From the NCBI GenBank assembly GCA_963169885.1, contig CAUJFR010000309.1:1-33406 (forward strand): 33,406 bases of DNA, given 5' to 3'. The notes below the pieces were generated by a model that was given only the letters and a program-made list of their open reading frames with translations, made no database searches and was not told the DNA's origin. The position numbers and the translations under genes are program-made. The DNA comes from Bacteroidota bacterium. GTDB lineage: Bacteria; Bacteroidota; Bacteroidia; Chitinophagales; Chitinophagaceae. Below, in pieces: positions 7,949-16,004 of this stretch (the first letter of the stretch is position 1; every line of letters begins with the position of its first letter).

Positions 7949-7975
7949 AACCCCTGGTCTTCAGGGGTTTTTTTA
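7949..7975 (+). terminator. terminator of the GT35 gene
   Basis: An 8-bp stem (AACCCCTG at 7949-7956 and CAGGGGTT at 7962-7969) has a 5-base loop, followed by T through 7974. Its tail overlaps the stop codon of the converging ispH gene. Confidence 0.85.
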
Positions 7976-9184
7976 TTCGAATCGGCGCATCACCGTTTCA
8001 ATTGAGGCCGCACCCTGAAAGAAGCTCAGTAATTTAATGATGACCGCTTCCACCATGGCATCGGGACAGGAAGCGCCACTGGTGATAAGGATATGTACTG
8101 GTTCATTATCCGGCAGATACCCCTTGCTGTTTTTTTCCAATTTCTGGTGAAAATCAAAGTGAAGGACTTCCTCGCTGGAAATGAGCTTTTCTGCACTGCT
8201 GATATAATAAGTGGGTAATTGGGTTTCACATAACTCCACCAGGTGTGACGTATTGGAGGAATTATATCCCCCCACTACAATCGCCAGATCGGCATTCGAT
8301 TCCAGCATAGCACTGACCGCAGTCTGATTATCATTTGTGGCATAACAAAGCGTGTCCCGTGTATCGGCAAAACTGGCCGGATCTCCGGTATAATATTGTA
8401 TCACATTCTTAAGATAGTCGGCAATGGCCTGCGTATCACTGGCCAGCATGGTGGTTTGATTTACCACGCCTAAACGTTTCAGGTGAAGCGTGACGTCAAA
8501 TCCCGTGGAATATTGTCCTTTGAATACGGTATAGAATTCATCCGCTATTTTCTCTCCGGTGATAAAGCTGGCCAGTAATGTGGCTTCCTCCATGTCTTTG
8601 ACCACCACTGCCGGACCATTCGCTGCGGCATGTGAAAATGTAGCCCTTGTTTCCTCGTGACCAGGCTTGCCGTGTATGACAATCGTATAATCTTTTTGCG
8701 CAATAACCTCGCTGCGGTTCCATACCTTTTCCACAAAGGGACAGGTGGTATTATATTTCTCCGTTGGAATACCCTTCTCCTGTAGTTGTTTTTCAATAGC
8801 CAGCGTGGTGCCAAATGCCGGGATGAGCACAATATCATCGGCTGTAACCTGTTCAAAGGCGATCAGCTGTTTGCCATGTGTATCCTGCAGGAACTGTATT
8901 CCATGCTTCACCAGATCGGCATTGACCTGCGGATTATGGATCATTTCACTAAGCAGGAAAATCCGTTTTCCGGGATTTTCAGCAACAGTCCGGAAAGCAA
9001 TATCAATGGCATTTTCGACCCCATAACAAAACCCGAAATGCCGGGCCAGGGAAATTTGTACCGGGCCGAAATCAAGCAGGGTAGGGCTGAAATCCTTTTT
9101 CATTTTATCCGCCTCTTTCCGTTTCTTTTTGATAGCGGAGATCAGGGGACTACGATAAAAGACCGGCACATCGAATTGCTTCAT
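7973..9184 (-). CDS. ispH: 4-hydroxy-3-methylbut-2-enyl diphosphate reductase
   Basis: The product catalyses the last step of the MEP isoprenoid pathway (HMBPP to IPP and DMAPP) with a [4Fe-4S] cluster. The three cluster cysteines are visible: Cys53 in GFCYGVENA, Cys148 in TTCPFV and Cys373 in SGASCPD. At 403 residues it is the long form, with about 80-90 residues more than E. coli IspH: an N-terminal extension (MKQFDVPVFYRSPLISAIKK) and an internal insertion around residues 205-235. This resembles the cyanobacterial/plant-type and Bacteroidota proteins. The extension looks conserved, which supports the start at 9184. The -7 element TAACTTTG (9196-9189) ends four bases before the ATG, so the message is probably leaderless. 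Confidence 0.95.
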   Translation of the reverse strand: MKQFDVPVFYRSPLISAIKKKRKEADKMKKDFSPTLLDFGPVQISLARHFGFCYGVENAIDIAFRTVAENPGKRIFLLSEMIHNPQVNADLVKHGIQFLQDTHGKQLIAFEQVTADDIVLIPAFGTTLAIEKQLQEKGIPTEKYNTTCPFVEKVWNRSEVIAQKDYTIVIHGKPGHEETRATFSHAAANGPAVVVKDMEEATLLASFITGEKIADEFYTVFKGQYSTGFDVTLHLKRLGVVNQTTMLASDTQAIADYLKNVIQYYTGDPASFADTRDTLCYATNDNQTAVSAMLESNADLAIVVGGYNSSNTSHLVELCETQLPTYYISSAEKLISSEEVLHFDFHQKLEKNSKGYLPDNEPVHILITSGASCPDAMVEAVIIKLLSFFQGAASIETVMRRFE

Positions 9185-9188
9185 GGAA

Positions 9189-9196
9189 CAAAGTTA
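9189..9196 (-). promoter_or_regulatory. -7 element of ispH, leaderless arrangement
   Basis: Minus-strand TAACTTTG, then four bases, then ATG. If transcription starts five bases after the G, as in the Bacteroidota consensus, the A of the ATG is +1. A TTG at 9223-9221 is 24 bases upstream, longer than usual. Confidence 0.55.
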
Positions 9197-9264
9197 ATGA
9201 TTGAGAAACGTATGCCCTTACAACAGTGAACTTCCTCAAATGTTCTTCTTATCTTGCCCAAAAC

Positions 9265-10650
9265 ATGACCATGCGCTGGTTAACGGTTGTTTCACTGCTG
9301 TTTATTTTATCCGCCTGTGAAATGCGGGAAAAAAGCAAGGAACCCAAAAATAATAAAACAATGACAGATCGGTTTAGTCCACCGGATTGGGTGCGGGGCA
9401 CCACGATTTATGAAGTAAATATCCGTCAATATACCCCGGAAGGCACATTCAATGCTTTTGCACAACACCTGCCCCGTTTAAAAGAACTGGGAGTGGAAAC
9501 ACTCTGGTTTATGCCGGTTACACCCATAGCGCAAAAGAATAAAAAGGGAAGCCTGGGCAGTTATTATGCCTGTTCGGATTATACTTCCATTAACCCGGAA
9601 TTTGGTACCATGGATGATTTTAAATCATTGGTCAGCCTGGCCCACCAGTTGGGATTTAAAGTCATACTGGACTGGGTCGCCAATCATACAGGCTGGGATC
9701 ATCACTGGACTGTGGAGCACCCGGATTATTATCTGAAAGACACCGCTACCAATGATTTCCTGAAAGCCTCGGGTATGGACGATATCATTGAGCTGGATTT
9801 CAATAACCCGGCACTGCGAAAGGAAATGACAGCTGCCATGCAATTCTGGGTAAAGGAATGTGATATTGACGGATACCGGTGCGACCTGGCCTCCTGGGTA
9901 GAACTCGATTACTGGCTGGAAGCCAGACCACAGGTGGATGCAGTTAAACCCCTATTCTGGCTGGGTGAATATGATGAACTGGAAAAGCCGGAATACGGGA
10001 AAGCATTTGATGCGAGCTACTCCTGGGGTTGGATGCACCTGACAGAGGATTTCTTTAAAAAGCAACTCCCACTGGATACGCTGACCGGACTGCTTCACCG
10101 GTATGATGCACTGGGCGATACTACCATGCGCGCCTGGTTTACCACCAATCATGACGAGAACAGCTGGAACGGTACCGAATTTGAAAAATACGGATCCATG
10201 TTCAAAGCCCTGGCCGTATTCAGTTTTACCTGGAATGGTATTCCTTTATTGTACTCCGGCCAGGAACTGGGGAATACCAAACGGATTGATTTCTTTGATA
10301 AGGATACTATCGTGGCAGGCCCGTGGGCAGCAGAACTCACTGGATTCTATCAGTCTTTAATCAAGCTCAAATCGACTCACCCGGCATTGAAGGCGGGCGA
10401 TCCTTCCGTCACCACGTACCGGCTGACTACAACCGATGACCGGCATGTACTGGCATTCTTACGGGAAAAAGGAAATCGTGAAGTATTGGTTGTACTCAAC
10501 CTGTCTGATCAAAAGGACCTTCATTTCGAGATCACCGGTACTGAAGTAACCGGCCTGTATAAAAATGCGTTCTCTGGAGCGGCCAATGATTTTACCAATG
10601 AAAAAAACTTTGAGTTGCAGGACTGGGAGTTTGCGGTGTATGAAAAGTGA
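9265..10650 (+). CDS. GH13 alpha-amylase family lipoprotein
   Basis: The product is 461 residues from the ATG at 9265, chosen because MTMRWLTVVSLLFILSAC is a lipoprotein signal with lipidated Cys18 and because a -7-like TATCTTG lies just upstream at 9250-9256. GH13 barrel motifs appear in order: VILDWVANHTGWDH (about 133-146), the nucleophile Asp207 in GYRCDLA, the acid/base Glu235 in WLGEYDE, and the third carboxylate Asp297 in TNHDE. A beta-sandwich C-terminal domain follows from about residue 375. It should cleave or rearrange alpha-glucans in the periplasm or at the cell surface; the exact specificity (alpha-amylase, maltogenic or cyclomaltodextrinase-like) cannot be read from motifs. Its products could feed the cytosolic GT35 protein two genes upstream. 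Confidence 0.9.
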   Translation: MTMRWLTVVSLLFILSACEMREKSKEPKNNKTMTDRFSPPDWVRGTTIYEVNIRQYTPEGTFNAFAQHLPRLKELGVETLWFMPVTPIAQKNKKGSLGSYYACSDYTSINPEFGTMDDFKSLVSLAHQLGFKVILDWVANHTGWDHHWTVEHPDYYLKDTATNDFLKASGMDDIIELDFNNPALRKEMTAAMQFWVKECDIDGYRCDLASWVELDYWLEARPQVDAVKPLFWLGEYDELEKPEYGKAFDASYSWGWMHLTEDFFKKQLPLDTLTGLLHRYDALGDTTMRAWFTTNHDENSWNGTEFEKYGSMFKALAVFSFTWNGIPLLYSGQELGNTKRIDFFDKDTIVAGPWAAELTGFYQSLIKLKSTHPALKAGDPSVTTYRLTTTDDRHVLAFLREKGNREVLVVLNLSDQKDLHFEITGTEVTGLYKNAFSGAANDFTNEKNFELQDWEFAVYEK

Positions 10651-10651
10651 A

Positions 10652-10690
10652 TGGTAAATAGTAAATAGAAAATAGTAAACAGAAAATAGG
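10652..10690. repeat. short degenerate tandem repeat (TAAATAG/AAAATAG units)
   Basis: Several near-copies of a seven-base unit (GTAAATAG, TAAATAG, AAAATAG, TAAACAG, AAAATAG) lie directly after the amylase stop. They resemble in style the other low-complexity intergenic repeats of this window. No coding or hairpin potential is evident. Confidence 0.5.
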
Positions 10691-10710
10691 GAATACAAGG
10701 GATTAAAATA

Positions 10711-10743
10711 AAAAAGGCGGTCTGAAGTTCAGGCCGCCTTTTT
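10711..10743. terminator. bidirectional terminator between amylase and htrA
   Basis: AAAAAGGCGG (10711-10720) pairs with CCGCCTTTTT (10734-10743), with an inner CTGAA/TTCAG stem. It is flanked by A and T runs, so it can serve both converging genes. Confidence 0.85.
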
Positions 10744-10765
10744 ATTATGGGTGAGTCATTCATTA

Positions 10766-12271
10766 TTATTCATCTCCGGCACTCAGCTTAACCGGGTAAC
10801 GGTACATGCCGTCAAATCCATCGTAGAATCCTTCCAGATTCACACTTTCACTTTGACTGCGTGCTAATGCCCTGCCAAGGTCTTCTATATTTTTAACTTC
10901 CACACCGTTCACATTGGTAATAATAAATTCATCCTGCATGCGGGTTTTACTGAAGGCACCACCTGGCCTGATTTTCTTAACCAGCACACCGCCTTCCACT
11001 TCATTTTTAATGGCGGTTTTCTTATCCAGATTTTCAAGATCAGCCCCTAGAATATCACCCAGGTTATTCGCTGCCAGATTAGCATAAGTGCCCTGATCCG
11101 CTTTCAGTGTGGCACTGGTGGTATATTCCTTTCCATCTCTCTTATAGGTGATGGATACTTTATCCCCCGTATTCAGGGAGGCTACAGTGCCCTGCAATTC
11201 GGTCCAGGAACTGATATTCACATCATTGATCTTGCGGATGATATCTCCTTTTTTCAGACCGGCAGAAGCGGCGGCGCCATCAGGAGCAACTGTACCGACA
11301 TAGGCTCCGTCAGTGGAATTGACCTTGGTATTATCAGCTGCAATACCAAGATATGGTCTTTTTACATCGCCGAATTTGATCAGGTCATTGACAATCTTTT
11401 TGGCCAGGTTGACTGGTATGGCAAACGAATAACCGGCATAAGTCCCGGTAGGGGCATAAATAGCCGAATTGATACCGATCAGTTGTCCATCCGTGGTAAT
11501 CAGCGCACCACCACTGTTTCCCTGGTTTACGGCTGCATCGGTCTGTATAAAGGATTCAATCGGGGTTTCACTCTGACGTCCATTGATTCCAATCGAACGT
11601 CCCTTCGCACTGATGATACCGGCTGTAACAGTGGTTTCCAGGGTCAGTGGATAACCGATCGCCAGTACCCATTGTCCCAGTTTTATGTTATCCGAGTTGC
11701 CATAAAGCAGGAAGGGGAAGCCGGTGCCATCAATTTTTAATACGGCAATATCGCTGCTGGCGTCTTTGCCGATAACCCGTGCTTTGTATGTTTTTTTATT
11801 ACTCAGGGTTACAGTGATTTCATCCGCCACCCCTTGTCCGCCATCAGAGATGACGTGATTGTTAGTGACGATATATCCATCATCGCTGATAATAACTCCG
11901 CTTCCGGAAGCACGCTGCTCGGGTTGGATCTGCGGTCCCATATTGAAAAACTGCTCAAACAGGTCTTCAAAACCATTTCCATTCCCACGGCTGCGGGGCA
12001 ATTGGTTGGTGATTTTTTTTGCGGGCGTTTTTGTTTTGATATGTACTACGGCAGGTACCGCTGCATTGGCGGCTTTGGTAAAATCCGTGGCTTCACCTAT
12101 TGGAGCGGCATTGTCTAAGAAACCGGCATAGTTGACCGGGACCTTTCCATCAGAAGACTGGTTAAACGCGGCTGTATATTGGCGGGCAACCACTTTACTG
12201 TAGATCCACACACTGCCTACAGCAGAAACTGCACTGACTGCAACGATCAATAGAAGCTGTTTAAATTTCAT
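10766..12271 (-). CDS. Deg/HtrA-type periplasmic serine protease with two PDZ domains
   Basis: The product is 501 residues from the ATG at 12271 (MKFKQLLLIVAVSAVSAVGS); the frame extends 19 codons upstream, but those would precede the hydrophobic N-terminal segment. That segment (about 4-25) is a signal peptide or membrane anchor. The trypsin-like domain follows with the catalytic triad His139 (TNNHV), Asp174 (SSDIAVLKI) and Ser253 (GNSGGAL). Two PDZ domains lie at about 305-395 and 410-490. A flexible Arg/Asn/Gly/Phe-rich loop at 90-115 resembles the LA loop of DegP. The family degrades or refolds damaged envelope proteins. It stands alone between the converging amylase gene and the acyl-CoA reductase gene. 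Confidence 0.93.
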   Translation of the reverse strand: MKFKQLLLIVAVSAVSAVGSVWIYSKVVARQYTAAFNQSSDGKVPVNYAGFLDNAAPIGEATDFTKAANAAVPAVVHIKTKTPAKKITNQLPRSRGNGNGFEDLFEQFFNMGPQIQPEQRASGSGVIISDDGYIVTNNHVISDGGQGVADEITVTLSNKKTYKARVIGKDASSDIAVLKIDGTGFPFLLYGNSDNIKLGQWVLAIGYPLTLETTVTAGIISAKGRSIGINGRQSETPIESFIQTDAAVNQGNSGGALITTDGQLIGINSAIYAPTGTYAGYSFAIPVNLAKKIVNDLIKFGDVKRPYLGIAADNTKVNSTDGAYVGTVAPDGAAASAGLKKGDIIRKINDVNISSWTELQGTVASLNTGDKVSITYKRDGKEYTTSATLKADQGTYANLAANNLGDILGADLENLDKKTAIKNEVEGGVLVKKIRPGGAFSKTRMQDEFIITNVNGVEVKNIEDLGRALARSQSESVNLEGFYDGFDGMYRYPVKLSAGDE

Positions 12272-12439
12272 AGTGCTTATTATTTTTTTCAGTTTAAATT
12301 TTACAAATCCTGTGCCTTTGACGTACAAAATAACAAACTGTCAGTAGTTCTTTGTTTACCATTGGGTTAGTTTAACAAATCTTTACTAAAGCCTTCGTAC
12401 TTTGGTCATCCGGCTCTAATTTATATAAACAATTCAGAT

Positions 12440-13438
12440 TCAGATTGTGTTCAGAAATGCCAGGGTATTAATGCCGTCGGCGAAATCAGCCAATCCCGGA
12501 TACTGACTTTGTCCAAAAGGTACGAAACCCCTGCCGGAAATAGATTGGACCTGCCCGGAATTCCTGAGCGATTCCGTCAATTTGTCGGCCTCCGTATAAT
12601 ATTCGTAATTCAGTTGGCTGATCGGGGAGAAAAGCGCGGGTTCTTCCACCAACAGCAGGGAGCCATTGGTCATATAGTATTTTTTATTGAGCAGGTGAAG
12701 GGCCAGGTTGTAGTCAAAATTGTTTTTGTATTTGTGGTGGTCGGAAAGGAACCCGTATTTCCTGAAAGCTTCCAGCATGGGTACAAAATCATACCCTTCC
12801 GGAACATAGATTTTTGTGATGTTCCGGCAACCCAGACCAAAATACAGGTACACATCATCTGCCAGCCCTTCCAGTTCGTCAGCCGTTTCCTTACCGTTCA
12901 GGATTGCAACGGAAGTCCTGTTCTTCCGGATTATATGTGGGTACCTGCTGAAGTAATATTCAAAATACCGGGAGGAGTTATTACTGCCGGTAGCAATATA
13001 GGCATCACATCCTTTCAGCATATCCGCAAATTCCGTCCGGTTTGCAGCTGCAGGATCCCATGCTGCAATTTTTCCGGCCAGGTGACTGATCAGCACACTA
13101 TCCCGGGAGGATGGTTTAACCACCGCATAATGCCCGCTGATAAAAACGGAGAGCCAATCGTGAAAACCAACAAGCGGGATATTGCCGGCCATTATTAAGC
13201 CCACTTTTTTTGGGGAATTAGTACTATCAGGGACATGATTTTCGTCAGTCCAGGCAACCAGTTTTTCACTGCTTAAATAGGATTTTGCAATGTTTTCCAC
13301 CGCAGAATCCACAAATTCGGGTATAAACCAGCCATTTTCGTAGCCCGCTTTTTCAACGACCTGACGCCAGTCAGGTGAATTGCCCAAAATATATTCACCA
13401 AGCCTTGATAATAAATAAATTCTGTGTTGTAAATTCAT
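12440..13438 (-). CDS. LuxC-type acyl-CoA reductase
   Basis: The 332-residue product matches the aldehyde-dehydrogenase-like LuxC/acyl-CoA reductase fold: a nucleotide-binding core with GLIMAGNIPLVGFHDWL (about 80-96), a VVKPSSRDS strand-loop (106-114), ATGSNNSSRYFEYYF (149-163) and the catalytic-type Cys204 in YFGLGCRNITK. LuxC proteins reduce fatty acyl thioesters to aldehydes with NADPH, but no LuxD/LuxE or luciferase genes are here, so this is not a light system. It is shorter than the roughly 480-residue LuxC of luminous bacteria. It diverges from a 2[4Fe-4S] ferredoxin with face-to-face promoters, an association that suggests a functional link. The actual substrate is unknown. Confidence 0.85.
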   Translation of the reverse strand: MNLQHRIYLLSRLGEYILGNSPDWRQVVEKAGYENGWFIPEFVDSAVENIAKSYLSSEKLVAWTDENHVPDSTNSPKKVGLIMAGNIPLVGFHDWLSVFISGHYAVVKPSSRDSVLISHLAGKIAAWDPAAANRTEFADMLKGCDAYIATGSNNSSRYFEYYFSRYPHIIRKNRTSVAILNGKETADELEGLADDVYLYFGLGCRNITKIYVPEGYDFVPMLEAFRKYGFLSDHHKYKNNFDYNLALHLLNKKYYMTNGSLLLVEEPALFSPISQLNYEYYTEADKLTESLRNSGQVQSISGRGFVPFGQSQYPGLADFADGINTLAFLNTI

Positions 13439-13456
13439 CCCTGTCTACTAATTTTG
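13427..13456 (+). promoter_or_regulatory. ferredoxin promoter
   Basis: TTG (13427-13429), 19 bases, then TAATTTTG (13449-13456) fit both Bacteroidota promoter boxes. The expected transcription start is near 13461, leaving a leader of about 36 bases. The -33 box lies inside the first codons of the divergent acyl-CoA reductase gene. Confidence 0.65.
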
Positions 13457-13461
13457 TAAGG

Positions 13462-13469
13462 CAAAAGTA
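13462..13469 (-). promoter_or_regulatory. -7 element of the acyl-CoA reductase gene
   Basis: Minus-strand TACTTTTG is a full match to TAnnTTTG, 24 bases before the ATG at 13438. No clear -33 box is visible. It faces the ferredoxin -7 element across five bases. Confidence 0.5.
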
Positions 13470-13496
13470 ACCCTGAACCCGTTAATTTAGTTTATT

Positions 13497-13844
13497 ATGG
13501 CTATTAAGATTACCGAAGAATGTATCAATTGCGGCGCTTGCGAGCCCGAATGTCCGAACAATGCGATCTATGAAGGTGGTGTGGAGTGGGCCATGGCTGA
13601 TGGCACATCCGTTAAAGGATCCTATACCTTAGTGGACGGATCTGTTGTGGATGCTGATCAGAAAAATGCACCTGTTGCCACAGACACTTATTACATCACG
13701 CCAAACAAGTGTACGGAATGCCAGGGCTTCCATGAAGAACCCCAGTGTGCCGCTGTATGCCCTGTTGATTGCTGTGTTCCGGATGAAATGTATGAGGAAA
13801 CCGTGGAACAGTTAATGGAGAAGAAGAGCAAACTGCATTTATAA
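13497..13844 (+). CDS. 2[4Fe-4S] dicluster ferredoxin
   Basis: The 115-residue acidic protein has two cluster motifs. The first is Cys9-x2-Cys12-x2-Cys15-x3-Cys19-Pro. The second is Cys72-x2-Cys75-x8-Cys84-x3-Cys88-Pro with a following Cys92/Cys93. The eight-residue gap in the second motif is the Allochromatium-type arrangement, which usually gives low-potential clusters. An insertion of about 45 residues (GGVEWAMADGTSVKGSY onwards) separates the motifs, making it longer than the usual 80 residues. It is a soluble electron carrier whose partner is unknown; the divergent acyl-CoA reductase is the obvious neighbour. The ATG at 13497 is preceded by a good promoter and the gene is followed by a terminator. 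Confidence 0.93.
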   Translation: MAIKITEECINCGACEPECPNNAIYEGGVEWAMADGTSVKGSYTLVDGSVVDADQKNAPVATDTYYITPNKCTECQGFHEEPQCAAVCPVDCCVPDEMYEETVEQLMEKKSKLHL

Positions 13845-13867
13845 TCCAAAAAGTGCCTGAAATGTGC

Positions 13868-13908
13868 AAAAAATCCGGCTGCCGCATGGCGGGTACGGAT
13901 TTTTTTTC
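13868..13908 (+). terminator. ferredoxin terminator
   Basis: AAAAAATCCG (13868-13877) pairs with CGGATTTTTT (13896-13905), with an inner GCC/GGC pairing, and is followed by more T. It lies 24 bases after the ferredoxin stop. Confidence 0.8.
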
Positions 13909-13910
13909 TG

Positions 13911-14016
13911 TAACTTTCAGGTATACTGATAAACAGCGAGAGCTGTTCTGCAAGTGGCGGGTGATATTTCCCGTCGTAAAAAGGTGAAGGGGCAACAACC
14001 TTCACCTTTCTTATTT
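13911..14016 (+). ncRNA. candidate small structured RNA (unidentified)
   Basis: This lies within the 322-base gene-free stretch 13845-14166. After the ferredoxin terminator comes TAACTTTC (13911-13918, one mismatch to the -7 consensus). Three hairpins follow: AACAGC-GAGA-GCTGTT (13932-13947) with a GNRA-type tetraloop, GGCGGG/CCCGTC (13956-13961 with 13970-13975, one wobble), and an 11-bp stem AAAGGTGAAGG/CCTTCACCTTT (13980-13990 with 13999-14009) followed by CTTATTTT. The last could be a terminator, giving a transcript of about 90 bases. There is no -33 box and I know no matching RNA family. The rest of the stretch (14017-14166) holds only the ddl promoter region. Confidence 0.3.
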
Positions 14017-14092
14017 TCAGCCACATAGACCATCCTTAACTGCATTCGGACCATTAAATTTTGTTAATGATGGCGCTTTGGGGGAATTGACG

Positions 14093-14123
14093 TTGTGCAT
14101 CTTATTTTTTTCCGCAATATTTG
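14093..14123 (+). promoter_or_regulatory. probable ddl promoter
   Basis: TTG (14093-14095), 20 bases, then AATATTTG (14116-14123), which has one mismatch to TAnnTTTG. The expected transcription start is near 14128, before the ddl ATG at 14167, which supports the later start codon. Confidence 0.45.
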
Positions 14124-14166
14124 CATATCCGGATCCGTTCAAACCGGGCTTAATCAAGACTTTACA

Positions 14167-15162
14167 ATGAAAAAAAATATAGCGCTGGTTACCGGCGGTT
14201 TTTCCGGGGAGGCTGTCATCTCCTACCGGTCCGCCAGAACCATTGATACGCACCTTGACCGTTCACTTTTTACTGTTTATAAAATTGATATTAATTCCCA
14301 GGGCTGGTTTTATGAACTGGTGGATGGACGTAAAGTGGAAGTGGATAAGAATGATTTTTCCCTTCAGCTCGACAACGAAAAAGTAAATTTTGACGCGGTT
14401 TTTATTGGCATGCATGGCACTCCCGGAGAAGACGGAAAATTACAGGGCTATTTTGATACACTGAAAATTCCTTACACCGGATGCGATGCCGCTTCTTCTG
14501 CCATTACATTTAATAAGCGATATGCTACTGCTGTAGCAGGGGCTTCCGGGATTCCTGTTGCTAAATCTGTCTTACTGATCCGGAACCTCCTTGGATCTTC
14601 TGAGCAGGTTATGGATCAGCTGAAGTTCCCGGTTTTTGTAAAACCGAATAATGGGGGATCAAGTATCGGGATGTCGAAGGTAAATGAGCCAGACAGCAGC
14701 CTGCTGAATACAGCAATTGAAAAAGCCTTTCAGGAAGATAGCCAGGTATTGGTGGAAGAGATGGTAATAGGACGAGAGTTTACTGTGGGCGTTTTCCGTT
14801 CAAAAGGAAATATAATAGTCCTGCCGCTGACTGAAGTCAGAGCGGATGCAGATATGGCTTTCTTTGATTTTGAAGCCAAATATCAGGGAAAGTCCTCTGA
14901 AACCACACCGGCAGAAATTGATGAAGTAACAGCAGATAAGATCCGGGATACTGCAAAGCGGGTTTATTCTGCCTTCAATTGCAGGGGTGTGGTGCGGATT
15001 GATTTTATTTACAATGAAGCAGAAGGACGGCCTTATATGCTGGAAGTGAATACCATTCCCGGACAGAGTGATGCCAGTATCATTCCGCAACAGGTTCGTG
15101 CGATGGGCTGGAGCCTGAAAGAATTTTACACAAAACTGGTAATGGAGTGTTTTGGTGAATAA
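14167..15162 (+). CDS. ddl: D-alanine--D-alanine ligase
   Basis: The 331-residue cytosolic ATP-grasp enzyme joins two D-alanines for the peptidoglycan stem peptide. Motifs are in order: the N-terminal GGFSGEAVISYRSA, GMHGTPGEDGKLQGYFD (family HGxxGEDGxxQG), the ATP-grasp strand FVKPNNGGSSIGMSK, VGVFRSKGNIIVLPLTEV, and the C-terminal MLEVNTIPGQSDASIIPQ, with the Glu and Asn that bind Mg2+ and the Ser of the omega region. I start at 14167 (MKKNIALVTGG) because the upstream in-frame ATG at 14095 lies inside the promoter. It heads a likely operon with the PASTA protein (26-base gap) and the rhodanese (15-base gap). Confidence 0.96.
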   Translation: MKKNIALVTGGFSGEAVISYRSARTIDTHLDRSLFTVYKIDINSQGWFYELVDGRKVEVDKNDFSLQLDNEKVNFDAVFIGMHGTPGEDGKLQGYFDTLKIPYTGCDAASSAITFNKRYATAVAGASGIPVAKSVLLIRNLLGSSEQVMDQLKFPVFVKPNNGGSSIGMSKVNEPDSSLLNTAIEKAFQEDSQVLVEEMVIGREFTVGVFRSKGNIIVLPLTEVRADADMAFFDFEAKYQGKSSETTPAEIDEVTADKIRDTAKRVYSAFNCRGVVRIDFIYNEAEGRPYMLEVNTIPGQSDASIIPQQVRAMGWSLKEFYTKLVMECFGE

Positions 15163-15188
15163 CCCCTGTCCAATTTAAAAACCATCTG

Positions 15189-15989
15189 ATGTTAAAAATC
15201 ATTACAGGTCGCCCCTTATGGGTAAATATGCTGGTCGGTTTACTACTGGCCATTGGGCTTTTTGCCTTTTTCCTTTTGTCATTGAACTGGATCACCGGCC
15301 ATGGCCAGTCAGCTACGGTACCTTCCGTTGCAGGAAAGACGTATGAACAGGCAAAAGCGATTTTGAAAAAGGCCGGATTTGATGTGGAGATTCAGGATTC
15401 CATCTATGTGGATTCGGTGCCGGCCCTGCATGTGATAAAACAAATACCGGATGCGGATGAAGTGGTAAAGTCCAATCGTACCGTTTTTCTGGTAATCCGC
15501 AGAGCCGTTCCACCAGAAGTGGAAATGCCAAATCTTTCAGGTTATAGTTTCCGTAATGCAGAGATGGTGTTGAAAGGCATGGATCTGCGTGTGGGAGATA
15601 CCACTTTCAAACCTGATTTTGCACGGAACGCCGTACTGGAACAGTTATACAATGGTGCCATTATAAAGCCGGGTACAAAAATCAGAAAAGGGTCAGTCAT
15701 CTCTCTTGTACTGGGTGATGGTATCGGCAACCAGGAATTCCCGGTACCCATTATTACCGGCATGACGTTTTGTGATGCAAGAGCGGAGTTGGAGTCGATG
15801 GGGCTTTCAATCGGTGCAATCGTCCTGGATGGAGTTACGGATACCTGTAATGCGTTTATTTATAAACAGGTTCCGGGTCGTTACGATGACGAGAAACGGA
15901 TTTTGCGGATCCGTTCGGGTCAGACCATTGACCTTTTCCTGCAGCCGGATCGTCCTGTGGCCGATACGACAATGAATATTCCGGAGTAA
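15189..15989 (+). CDS. membrane-anchored PASTA-domain protein
   Basis: The 266-residue product has a short cytosolic N-terminus, one transmembrane helix at about 12-34 (MLVGLLLAIGLFAFFLL) and three PASTA repeats outside. The repeats start near VPSVAGKTYEQAKAILKKAGF (about 43), MPNLSGYSFRNAEMVLKGMDL (about 113) and VPIITGMTFCDARAELESMGL (about 187). Each has the P-x-hhG-x4-A-x3-L pattern. PASTA domains bind peptidoglycan fragments or beta-lactams in PBPs and Ser/Thr kinases; here there is no kinase or transpeptidase domain. Placement directly after ddl supports a cell-wall role. A known partner cannot be named. Confidence 0.9.
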   Translation: MLKIITGRPLWVNMLVGLLLAIGLFAFFLLSLNWITGHGQSATVPSVAGKTYEQAKAILKKAGFDVEIQDSIYVDSVPALHVIKQIPDADEVVKSNRTVFLVIRRAVPPEVEMPNLSGYSFRNAEMVLKGMDLRVGDTTFKPDFARNAVLEQLYNGAIIKPGTKIRKGSVISLVLGDGIGNQEFPVPIITGMTFCDARAELESMGLSIGAIVLDGVTDTCNAFIYKQVPGRYDDEKRILRIRSGQTIDLFLQPDRPVADTTMNIPE

Positions 15990-16004
15990 AAAACAAAAAC
16001 CAAT

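Noticed and set aside
12509-13198. A 229-codon open frame on the plus strand
   Set aside because: It is antisense to the acyl-CoA reductase, whose motifs and catalytic cysteine are clear on the other strand; no domain is visible.
12440-13438. LuxC similarity suggesting a bioluminescence or fatty-aldehyde system
   Set aside because: No luciferase, acyltransferase or acyl-protein synthetase genes are nearby; the protein is shorter than LuxC and pairs with a ferredoxin.
14017-14253. A 78-codon minus-strand frame in the ddl upstream region
   Set aside because: It overlaps the ddl promoter and start on the other strand and shows no family motif.
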